Assembly (NCBI RefSeq): GCF_028858725.1
Contig: NC_084772.1
Coordinates: forward strand, 21,243,548 to 21,307,547
DNA length: 64,000 nucleotides
Source of the DNA: Colius striatus
Lineage: Eukaryota; Chordata; Aves; Coliiformes; Coliidae
Reading direction: 5' to 3'
Below the pieces are notes generated by a model. The model was given only the letters and a program-made list of their open reading frames with translations. It had not been told where the DNA came from and searched no databases. This document shows positions 1 through 7,205 of this stretch, piece after piece. The position numbers were made by a program, and so were the translations under genes. Position 1 is the first letter of the stretch. Each line of letters starts with the position of its first letter.

Positions 1-263
1 CGGGGGGGTGCGGGGAGCACACGCGGGGTGCCGCCTCCATACACACAGCCCGGAAAAGTTGCAGCGTTACACGGAGCGGGCTCGGTCCCGCGTGGGGCTG
101 GGACGTGCGGGGGGGACACGGGACTCCCATGGGGCTTAACTGCTGGGGGAGGACACCCGCAACTGCCTGGGGTGTGAAACGTCGCGATCCGCCTCATGCG
201 TGGAAGGACAGAGAGCACCCCAACACCTCCCCCATACCCCCCCCGAGCCGGCCCGGCGCTTAC
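1..263 (-). other. Start of PIEZO1 intron 1
   Basis: GC-rich sequence immediately downstream of the PIEZO1 exon 1 donor and running off the left edge. I see no second exon or repeat here. It belongs to the CpG-rich island that covers the PIEZO1 start. Confidence 0.7.
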
Positions 264-327
264 CGGCGAGCAGGGCGAGCGGCAGCAGCAGCCAGTACAG
301 CCCCGCGCACAGCGCCCGCCGCTCCAT
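264..327 (-). CDS. PIEZO1: PIEZO1 exon 1 (N-terminus of the mechanosensitive channel Piezo1)
   Basis: The 64-nt coding part of a first exon begins with ATG at 327-325 and encodes 21 residues starting MERRALCAGLYWLLLPLALL. Vertebrate Piezo1 also opens with a short leader followed by the L-Y-W-L-L-L-P-x-A-L-L-A start of its first membrane helix. The exon ends at a GT donor (263-262, CCG|GTAAGC), leaving one base of the next codon. All further exons of this very large trimeric plasma-membrane cation channel lie left of position 1. Position and strand, divergent from CDT1, agree with human synteny, which raises confidence above what 21 residues alone would give. An alternative would be another signal-peptide or membrane protein with a similar leader, but the synteny makes that unlikely. 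Confidence 0.85.
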
Positions 328-329
328 CC

Positions 330-700
330 CTCAGGCGGCAGCGGCGGGGGGAGGCCGGCCCATGTCCCACCGTGCCCAGATGAGCCGAGCCGGGATGAGC
401 CGTTCGTTCCGTTCCGCCCCGCCGGGGCTGGGCTGGGCAGGCCCCGCCGGCCGGTCCCGGAGCGCGGCGAACGGACGCGCTTCCCTCCGCCCCGCGCCCG
501 CCGCCTTTATAACCGGCACCGCCCGCCCCCGCCGGCGGGCTGGCCCGGCAGGGATCGGCTCGTTTCGGCTCCGCTCGGCTCCTCTCGGCCCGGCTCCGCT
601 CGGTTCGCCTTGTTTCTGCTCGGTTCAGCCCGCTTCGTCTCCTTCGTGCCCCCGGCTCGCTGGCACCGTTGCCCCGCCACTCCTGCCACGAGTTGTCCGG
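330..700 (-). promoter_or_regulatory. PIEZO1 CpG-rich promoter and 5'UTR, with a possible TATA box at 506-511
   Basis: Very GC- and CpG-rich sequence upstream of the PIEZO1 start. On the minus strand it contains TATAAA (511 down to 506) flanked by GC-box-like runs. If used, this would place a start site near 480 and give a 5'UTR of about 150 nt. The TATA match is seen in the sequence; its use is inferred. A degenerate short-period repeat lies just upstream at 541-660. Confidence 0.5.
541..660. repeat. Degenerate short-period GC-rich repeat (CGGCTC/CGCTCGG family)
   Basis: Successive variants of about 5-10 bases (CGGCTC, CCGCTCGG, CCTCTCGG, CTGCTCGG) follow each other without a fixed period. 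They are too diverged to give an exact copy number. The repeat lies directly upstream of the PIEZO1 TATA-like box. Confidence 0.45.
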
Positions 701-2151
701 TCTCAGCCCCGACGGCAGCGGAGGCGGGGAGGGGAGGGGGCGAGGCGGGAGCCCGCAGCCCCCCAGGCTCCTGCTGCCCGCAGCGAGGGAGGAAAGCAGG
801 AATACAGCGAAAAAAAATAAATGACAAGAGAAAACGCCGAAGTGTTTCCTGTTTGTTTCGCTTAAAGAGAAAAAAACAAGAGAGGCCGGAGCTGATTGAG
901 GCTGAGAGCAGCGCCTGGGCTGCTGGCTCCGGCTCAGCCTGGCAGGGGCTGTGTGCTGGGCACAGCCCATGGCCACAGGCACAGCCAGGGCAGCACCGGT
1001 AACCGAGGAACCATCGGCCCGTGACATTCTCGGCATTCTTTGGCCTCCCCTCATTTGTTTCCCAAATGTGCCTAACAAACTGGTGTCCAGCTGGCACGCT
1101 GCCCCTGCTCCCCACCTCAGCACACTCTGCTGCATCCCTGCAGCACTCCCCCCAGCCCCAGCCCATGCTTTGGCCCCCAAATCAGGTGCAGAATGGGCTT
1201 GAGTGCCCCCAAACGTGTGAGCTTGCTGGGGACAGCCCCTTGTGGAAGCTGAAATGGGCTGCGGGTGCCCAACCAGCCTCAGAGCAGGTCCCCTCTGCCC
1301 AGCCACATCAACCCTCACCGCTGGGGTCCAGCGTGCGAGTAAAACTCTCCTCGAGGCTGAGGCTTTAGGCTCTGCATCAACACCATGTCTGTGAGACCTG
1401 GGCATGGAAACTGCTGCTGCAAAGGCCCCGGGCAGCATCCCCCCACCCAGATGGATCCAGGAAAGGGTGGCGCATGGCACCCACACCAGCACCTCACTCC
1501 CAGCCTGGCCCCGAGCCGCCACGCCGCAGCCCGGCTGGGAATGGAGGCTGTGGGAGCAGATGGAAGCAGGGAACGGCACCCCAGAGCCCTGGCCTCGCCT
1601 GGCCAAATCCGGCCCTGAGCAGCCCTGCTCCACTTTGCCGGCCTCACTCAGGCTTTAAGCGAGATGCTGGAGAGCGGTGCAGCCCTGTAATGCGCTGTGG
1701 GCACGGCCTGAGTGCCCGGCTTGGCGTTTTATGGGCGAGCAAAGCTGCTCCCACGTCCGGGCAGGGCCATTAGCACATAGCCACGCCACAGGGCTGGGGG
1801 GCGGGGACGCGGTGCCTCCGGAGCCCCTCATTCCCGTGGCTGTCCCGAGCCGCAGCCGCTGCCCGGAGCCGGGCAGGGTGCGGGGGAAGGCAGCAGCGGT
1901 CCCTCTGGAACCTCACTTGGAGCCAGGCAGGGCCAGGCCCCACAAGAGCTGGAAACAAGCTCCTCCGGCTGGGGAGAGCAGATAAGAGGGGTGACCACCA
2001 GCAGCGCGGGGGCCGGCGGGCTCCAGCACCATTTCAGCCGCTGTTTGCCCTCCTCCTGCTCTGCCCTCCTCCTCCTCAGCATCCCCCTGCAGCGGGCGCA
2101 CGCTGCGACACCGCCCAAGCTCAGCATCCCCCCTCCCCACACCGAGCCAAG
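701..2151. other. Spacer between the divergent PIEZO1 and CDT1 genes
   Basis: GC-rich, mostly single-copy sequence. Several long open frames cross it on both strands, but their composition is that of stop-poor GC-rich DNA and they show no domain I recognise. I see no RNA gene and no clear transposon here. Confidence 0.6.
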
Positions 2152-2224
2152 CCCCCTTCCCTCCCTCCCTCCCTCCCTCCTTCCTTCCTTCCTTCCTTCC
2201 TTCCCTCCCTCCCTCCCTCCCTCC
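2152..2224. repeat. 73-nt pure polypyrimidine tract, near-mirror (CCCT)n(CCTT)n(CCCT)n
   Basis: Every base from 2152 to 2224 is C or T on the plus strand. The centre (2181-2202) is a TTCC repeat, flanked on both sides by CCCT repeats, so the tract reads almost the same from both ends, with a one-base offset. It ends about 175 bp before the CDT1 start codon. Confidence 0.9.
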
Positions 2225-2227
2225 GGC

Positions 2228-2400
2228 CGGCTCCCACGTGGAAGCGCTCGCGCGCTATAGCGCGGCGCCTTTAAGAGCGCTGTGGCGCCAATTCCGCGCC
2301 ACGAGACCCGGCTGGGGGCGTGGCCAGCGCCACGCGGGTTCCCGCCGAACGGGCGGCTTTGGCGCGCCAGGACCGGCACCGGGACCCCACCGCCGCCGCC
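2228..2400 (+). promoter_or_regulatory. CDT1 core promoter with E2F-like, CCAAT and E-box motifs
   Basis: The 170 bp before the CDT1 ATG are CpG-rich. They carry an E-box CACGTG (2235-2240), a weak A/T element TTTAAGAG (2270-2277), an E2F-like GGCGCCAA (2284-2291) overlapping CCAAT (2288-2292), and a strong E2F-type TTTGGCGC (2358-2365). CDT1 is an established E2F target expressed before S phase, so E2F control is the expected mode. Actual binding here is inferred from the motifs. Confidence 0.65.
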
Positions 2401-2739
2401 ATGGCACAGCTCCGCCTCACCGACTTCTACGGCCGCACGAAAGCGGCCACCGTAGCCCCAGGCAAGCGTGGCGGTGACCGCCGCCTGAAAGCCGCGCTCG
2501 CCGCTCCCGCCGTGCAGCGAGAGGCGGGGGGTGATGGCCCGGCGGGGCTGCTTAGCTCGCCGCGCACCCCGTGCCGTGATGGCTCCCCGGCGGTACCGGG
2601 GCTGGCGGGAAGGAAGCGGAACCGCCGGGAGATGGAAGCGGAATCGCCGACCGGGGCCCGGTTCGGGGAGCCGAGCGGGAAATCGGCGCGGAAGAGACTG
2701 GAGCTGAACGGGGATGCGGAACCGGAGCCGCCGCTCGCG
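2401..2739 (+). CDS. CDT1: CDT1 exon 1 (PIP-degron and RxL motif)
   Basis: Encodes residues 1-113 in phase 0. It contains the QxxLTDFY degron with K14 at the +4 position, SP/TP sites (S53, T56, S82) that could be CDK targets, and the basic KRL at 98-100. The donor is GCG|GTAGGG. Confidence 0.95.
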
Positions 2740-5700
2740 GTAGGGAGCTGCGGTCGGGGGTGAACCGATTCCCCTGGACCCTAAAACGGGGAGAGGGGGA
2801 GCATAAAACCGGGGAATCGCCTCTGGAGTACATCTTCCTCCCCTAATGCAAACACCCCCCTTCCCCGAGGGCTTGCTCCCTGCCCCTAGTGCAGACCCCC
2901 TATGCCCCCCGTTCCGTGGAAGGTTGTAGGGGGGTGACACTGGGGAGGGGGTTCGGTCACAGAGTTTCCCCACACATCCCGGGCAATCTTTAACGCTCCT
3001 CCTCTGCTCCCTCGCAGGCCACCAGTCCCTCACCTCCGGCCATTGCTCCGCCCCCGACGATGCCGTCGTTGGACCTGGCAGCGAGCCCACCGGGCAGCAG
3101 CTCCCGCTCCCCGGGCCGGGGGCAGGACCGGGGGACACAGCCCGGGACAGCCCCCCAGGAGACACCCAGGCGCCTGCAGCGGGTACGGGACGAGCCCGCT
3201 TTTCTGCTCCTAGTGTTTGTGTTCCTTGCCAGAGCCCTGCTCTGACCCTGTGCCCTCTCCCCCTCCCAGGAGGACGTGGCCGGGCTGCGGAGCCGCCTGC
3301 AGAAGGTGAAAGCGCTGGCCCAGCTGGCCCAGTTGCCCCCCGTGTCCCCTGGGGCCAGCAGCGAGCTGCGGCGCCGTCTGCAGCGAGTGCAGCAGCTGGA
3401 GCAGCGCATCCGAGAGAAGAAGGCGGCAAGTGGAGCCGCACCAGGGGAGCAGCTACCCGGGGACAGCAGGGAGGCAGCTCCTGGAGAGGCAGCGAGTGCG
3501 GCAGAGGCTGGGTGAGGAGCAGCTCCGAGGGGAAATGGGATGAAGTAATCATAGTGAAGCTGGGGAAGGGGCTGGGGCACAAGAGTGCTGGAGAGTAGCT
3601 GAGGGAATGAGGGTGTTGAGCCTGGAGGAGGCTGAGGGGAGACAGGAGCACTCCCTGACAGGAGGCTGCAGGGAGCTGGGTGTCAGGCTCTACTCTCCAG
3701 TGATGAGCACTGGTGGGCAGGCAGCTCCTGGGCTCCGAGGCCAACCCTGTCCTGGGGATGCTGACCCCGATCCCTCCTCTCCCAGCAGCACCAAGGCTCC
3801 CGCGTACCAGCGGTTCCACACGCTCGCTCAGGACCTGCCCCCGGGGCTCACGCTGCCCTACAAGTTCAAGGTGCTGGCGGAGATGTTCCGCAGCCTGGAC
3901 ACCATCGCCGGGATGCTCTTCAACCGCGCCGAGACCATCACCTTCGCCAAGGTCAAGCAGGGGGTGCAGGACATGATGCGCAAGTGAGTTGGCGGCAGCA
4001 GCCCTCGTCAGGCTGCCAGGGGAATCCGTTGGGGCTGATGCCCTGGTGTCAGCCCTCGGGGTTGCTGAGCCGTCTGGGTGCTGTTGCAGGCAGTTTGCGG
4101 AGCGGCACCTGGGGCAGATCACGGCCGTGTTCCCCACCTCGTACAGGCTGCGCCAGGAGAAGAACGTCCCCACCTTTGGTGACGGTGTGAAGAAGTCTGA
4201 GTATCAGCTGACGCTGGAGCCCGTGCTGGGGGAAGGTACGTGCGGCTGGGAGGGGGCCCTGAGAGCTGGGCTGTGCCGTGTCCTGGCTGGCATCCCCAAC
4301 CCTGCCTGCTCTGTAATCGCCTGAGTATGGTGGAAAACCCTTCTGGGGTGGTGGGTGACGGAGCCCACAGTGGGGCTGTGCTCTGGCCCTCCCGAGCTGT
4401 GGGTGTTGCTGTGGGTGACGCCGGTGTCTGTCCCGGCAGAGGAGAAGGTGGATGGCCGCCCACACTTGTCGGCGTCGCGGTTGCTGGCGCGCAGGAAGGA
4501 GTTCAACCGCAACCTGGTCAACATCGTCAAACAGCACCACAAGGTGAGGCCCCCGGCACCCCCTCGGCTGTGTGTGGGGCTTGGGGGTGTGGGTGGAAGG
4601 AGCAGGCTGGTACCCAGGCTGAAGGACATGGCTGGTTGCTCTGGCATCTCCTGGCAGGCAGTTGTGGGTGGGGAGATGGCAGCTGGAATCTCCTGGCTCC
4701 CCATTTCCTCTGAGCTGGCTGCTGTGTGTTGCTGAGCTGTGTTGGGAGCAGGGGACAATGACCAGCTCCTCTGTACTTGTGCCCCTGGTGCCGTGATGCA
4801 GCTCTTATCCCTCCCCAGGCGTTCCTGGCTGCCCTCAGCCCTCCCATGGAGGTGCCTGAGGAGAAGCTGACCCGCTGGCATCCCCGCTTCAACGTGGACG
4901 AGGTGCCAGACATCATCCCGGCAGAGCTGCCGCGGCCACCCCAGGAGGACAGGCTCAGCACGGCCCAGGAGGTGCTGAGCAAGGCTCGGGGCATGCTGAC
5001 CCCCAAGGTGAGTCAGGACACGGTGTCTGGCTTCAGCTGGGGCTGGCAGGCCCTCAGACTATCCGCCTCTCTGGGGCAGTGCTGGATAGGGCAGCTTCAC
5101 TGCAATATCCTCACTACAGGACAGACACTGAGGGGCTGCAGCGTGGCCAGAGCTGGGGAAGGAGCTGGAGCACAAGGGTGCTGGGGAGGGGCTGAGGGAA
5201 TGGGGGTGTTGAGCCTGGAGAAGAGGAGGCTGAGGGGACACAGCAGCACACTCTGACACTCCCTGACAGGAGGCTGTGCTTTGGTCAGTCTCTTCTCCCA
5301 AGCTACAAGGACAAGAGAAAACAGGCTCAAGTTGCCCCAGGGGAGGTTGAGACTGGAGCTGAGGCAGAACTGTTTCCCTGAGAGGGGTGTCAGCCCCTGT
5401 GCCAGGCTGCCCAGGGAGCTGGGGGAGTGCCCAGCCCTGGAGGGATCCCAAAGCCCTGGAGCTGAGGTGCTGAGGGTCAGGGGTGAGTGGTGAGTGAGGG
5501 GAGGGCTGGGACTGAGGAGGACTGATGAGGACTTTTCAACTCAAGCAATTTGGTGATAGGGGTCAGGAAGGATTGTTTCAGAGCCACATACCAGCCTCGC
5601 TGTGAGTGCAGCAGGTTGAGGTGTGGAGCTGGCTTCAAGCTTGAGGAGCCATCAGTAGTGACTTTGGGGCTGAGATGCAGATGAGGGCAGATGAAGCAGG

Positions 5701-6509
5701 CTGAGCTGTGCAGGCAGGGCTGGGTCAGGTGTGGTGGAGGGGAAACTTCTCCTTCCTCCAGCGTGAGCAGCTCCCAGCTGTAACTCAACTCCTCCTTCTT
5801 CCACATGAGCAGATGGAAAAAGCTCTTGCCAACCTGGCCTCCAGAAGCGCCGAGACCAGTGCGGGGGAACCGGTGGTTTCCAAAGCAGCGTCCCCTGCCA
5901 GCACCTCCCCTGCTCTCAAAGGGGTGTCCCAGGCGCTGCTCGACAGGGTGAGTCACTCACTCCTGGCCCTGTGGCCGCTGCCAGGGCTGGAGGTGGGGGT
6001 GGGAGATCCGCCCGTGTCTCACCCCATCTCTGCCCCCTCCTCCCCCAGATCCGTGCGAAGGAGGCTCAGAAGCTGCAGGCGCTGCTGACGCGGGGCCGGG
6101 GGCAGGAGGAGCGGGTGGCCATGCTGAGCCGCCTGCCCGCCATGGCCCGCGCCCTGCGCAGCCTCTTCGTGGCCGAGAGGAAGCCGGCGCTGCCCATGGA
6201 GGTGGCCTGTGCCCGCATGGCCGACAGCTGCGACGCCCACATGGCTCCGGGTGAGGCTGGGGGAGGTGGGGGCGGCTCCTCGGCCCGGGGGAGGGGTTGG
6301 CGGGGGGCTGAGCTCTGACCCGGCTGCCGCCGCTCCTCTGCACAGGTGAGATGGAGAAACACTTGCGCCTCTTCGCCAAGCTGCTGCCCGACTGGGTGAG
6401 CACCCACAGCGCCAGGTCCGACACCTACATCAAACTGGACAAGGACAAGGACCTCGGCCTCGTCATGGACCGGCTCACCAAGGCAGCCAAGGAGGCAGAA
6501 GCCCTCTGA
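2401..6509 (+). CDS. CDT1: CDT1, DNA replication licensing factor (complete, 10 exons)
   Basis: Cdt1 loads the MCM2-7 helicase onto origins with ORC and CDC6 in G1; geminin inhibits it and CRL4-Cdt2 destroys it in S phase. Joined exons are 2401-2739, 3018-3182, 3270-3511, 3786-3983, 4090-4235, 4440-4543, 4819-5007, 5813-5947, 6049-6250 and 6346-6509, giving 627 codons plus stop with every junction GT-AG and in phase. The start has a full Kozak context (GCCGCCGCCATGG). Residues 3-14 form a PCNA-dependent degron (Q3, L6, T7-D8, F9-Y10, basic K14), and K98-R99-L100 is a possible cyclin-binding RxL. The geminin-binding winged-helix region starts near residue 249 ([12 protein letters not shown]) and the MCM-binding C-terminal winged helix lies in exons 9-10. 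The protein is longer than the human one (546 aa as recalled), mainly in the low-complexity N-terminal part. Ten exons matches human. Confidence 0.97.
3018..3182 (+). CDS. CDT1: CDT1 exon 2
   Basis: Encodes 55 residues rich in Pro and Ser (residues 114-168). It is a disordered linker between the degron and the folded domains. Acceptor CGCAG|GCC and donor CGG|GTACGG. Conservation is weak, so the boundary rests on phase and splice signals. Confidence 0.85.
3270..3511 (+). CDS. CDT1: CDT1 exon 3 (Leu/Arg/Gln-rich, probably helical)
   Basis: Begins [19 protein letters not shown] and continues through two charged, Leu-spaced stretches that look like short coiled coils. It corresponds to the human segment with [20 protein letters not shown]. 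It ends in phase 2 (GG|GTGAGG). Confidence 0.9.
3556..3712 (+). mobile_element. CR1 LINE fragment in CDT1 intron 3
   Basis: Sense-oriented piece with the CR1 hallmarks GAGCCTGGAGGAGGCTGAGG and CTCCCTGACAGGAGGCTGCA. It lies wholly in the 274-bp intron and ends about 70 bp before the exon 4 acceptor. Subfamily not determined. Confidence 0.75.
3786..3983 (+). CDS. CDT1: CDT1 exon 4 (start of geminin-binding winged helix)
   Basis: Encodes [12 protein letters not shown], the [18 protein letters not shown] region and [13 protein letters not shown], close to human Cdt1. The acceptor is a tandem CAGCAG, so the exon may start at 3786 or at 3789 (one Ser fewer). Confidence 0.96.
4090..4235 (+). CDS. 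CDT1: CDT1 exon 5
   Basis: Encodes the segment [20 protein letters not shown] and the following YQLTLEPVL, matching the conserved middle domain of Cdt1. It starts in phase 2 (AA|G) and ends in phase 1. Confidence 0.96.
4440..4543 (+). CDS. CDT1: CDT1 exon 6
   Basis: Encodes [13 protein letters not shown] and NIVKQHHK, matching human LTASRLLQRRQIF and VKEHHK. It ends in phase 0 at AAG|GTGAGG. Confidence 0.96.
4819..5007 (+). CDS. CDT1: CDT1 exon 7
   Basis: Encodes 63 residues including [16 protein letters not shown], one of the most conserved Cdt1 segments, and [10 protein letters not shown]. Phase 0 at both ends. Confidence 0.97.
5120..5495 (+). mobile_element. CR1 LINE fragment in CDT1 intron 7
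   Basis: Sense CR1 sequence with the blocks TTGAGCCTGGAGAAGAGGAG, TCTTCTCCCAAGCTACAAGG and CCAGGGGAGGTTGAGACTGG, and the CAGGCTGCCCAGGGAGCTGG block. It accounts for almost half of the 805-bp intron. The rest of the intron (5496-5812) shows nothing I recognise. Confidence 0.85.
5813..5947 (+). CDS. CDT1: CDT1 exon 8
   Basis: Starts [14 protein letters not shown] (human MEKALSQLALRSAA) and ends [12 protein letters not shown], after a Ser/Thr/Pro-rich linker between the two winged-helix domains. Confidence 0.95.
6049..6250 (+). CDS. CDT1: CDT1 exon 9 (C-terminal winged helix)
   Basis: Encodes [33 protein letters not shown] and [12 protein letters not shown], matching the MCM-binding C-terminal domain. 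Ends in phase 1 (CCG G|GTGAGG). Confidence 0.96.
6346..6509 (+). CDS. CDT1: CDT1 exon 10 (C-terminus and stop)
   Basis: Encodes [17 protein letters not shown] and [11 protein letters not shown], then ends EAEAL-stop (TGA 6507-6509). The exon opens with GTGAG, the same string that begins the preceding intron. Confidence 0.96.
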
Positions 6510-6744
6510 GCCCACTCAAGGGTTGAGGTTTGCCCCGGGCAATGTCTTCTCCATGTAACAATCCCCCTCCTCGCTCTGGGATCTGTGGGCTGATGGGAGC
6601 CTCACCTCAGCAGTGCCTGAGGGACAGCAACATGCCTTAACTTAATTAGTTCCTCTGCCAGAGTCCAAGAAGTCTGTAATCCCCTAAACCTTGAGCAGTC
6701 CTGTATCCTGGGGTGAAGAGTAACCTCCTCTCAGCTTTGCTGTG

Positions 6745-6995
6745 TTCTCCAGGAGCTTTGAAGCAAGTTGGAGGCTCCTCTGGGAGTTTTGAAGCAGGTG
6801 GGAGGCTCCTCTGGGAGTTTTGAAGCAGGTGGGAGGCTCCTCTGGGAGTTTTGAAGCAGGTGGGAGGCTCCTCTGGGAGTTTTGAAGCAGGTGGGAGGCT
6901 CCTCTGGGAGTTTTGAAGCAGGTTGGAGGTTTCTCCAGGAGTTTTGAAGCAGGTTGGAGGTTTCTCCAGGAGTTTTGGAGCAGGTTGGAGGCTTC
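6745..6995 (+). repeat. 31-bp minisatellite, about 8 copies, in the CDT1 3'UTR
   Basis: The unit runs GGAGTTTTGAAGCAGGTGGG followed by AGGCTCCTCTG (31 bp). The GAAGCA (once GGAGCA) core recurs every 31 bases at about 6760, 6791, 6822, 6853, 6884, 6915, 6946 and 6977. Central copies are almost identical and the outer ones diverge (GAGGTTTCTCCA variants at the 3' side). Confidence 0.95.
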
Positions 6996-7182
6996 TTCCA
7001 TGGAGCTGGGCCCTGCTGGGGTGGAGGCAGGGCGGGAGGGTGACGGGCAGGAAGGAGTGAGAGAAGAAGTCACAAAGTTGATGTTTTTTTTGAGCTCTGG
7101 ACCTTGTTCTGTTTTTAAAGGAGGGAAGCGCGTCTCCAGCACTCTCTGGAAACAACTGCAGGACTTGTCAAAACATACTTGT

Positions 7183-7188
7183 ATTAAA
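7183..7188 (+). terminator. CDT1 poly(A) signal ATTAAA
   Basis: ATTAAA followed 12-25 bases later by a G/T-rich stretch (TGCGTGGTGTGAG at 7203-7215), the usual arrangement for cleavage and polyadenylation. No better signal lies between it and the stop codon. Confidence 0.65.
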
Positions 7189-7205
7189 TGTTTTAAATAT
7201 AGCTG

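Larger units (their letters stand above)
6510..7205 (+). other. CDT1 3' untranslated region
   Basis: Sequence from the CDT1 stop to the expected cleavage site after the ATTAAA signal at 7183-7188. It contains a 31-bp minisatellite (6745-6995). The transcript end is inferred from the signal. Confidence 0.65.

Noticed and set aside
196-1002. 268-codon plus-strand open frame at the left edge
   Set aside because: Pro/Arg-rich composition expected from CpG-island DNA; no start context or domain.
260-1633. 457-codon minus-strand open frame over the PIEZO1 promoter
   Set aside because: It overlaps PIEZO1 exon 1 in another frame and its repeats (R-A-E-R-S) mirror the degenerate CGGCTC repeat. No protein homology recognised.
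2740-2763. CDT1 exon 1 reading on to a stop at 2763 as a short protein
   Set aside because: A consensus donor (GCG|GTAGGG) precedes the stop and downstream exons join in phase to the known Cdt1 domains.
1828-4173. 781-codon open frame antisense to CDT1
   Set aside because: It runs across CDT1 exons, introns and the polypyrimidine tract, contains low-complexity Gly/Arg/Glu runs and no recognisable domain. GC-rich DNA is poor in stop codons, and the sense strand has a clear gene.
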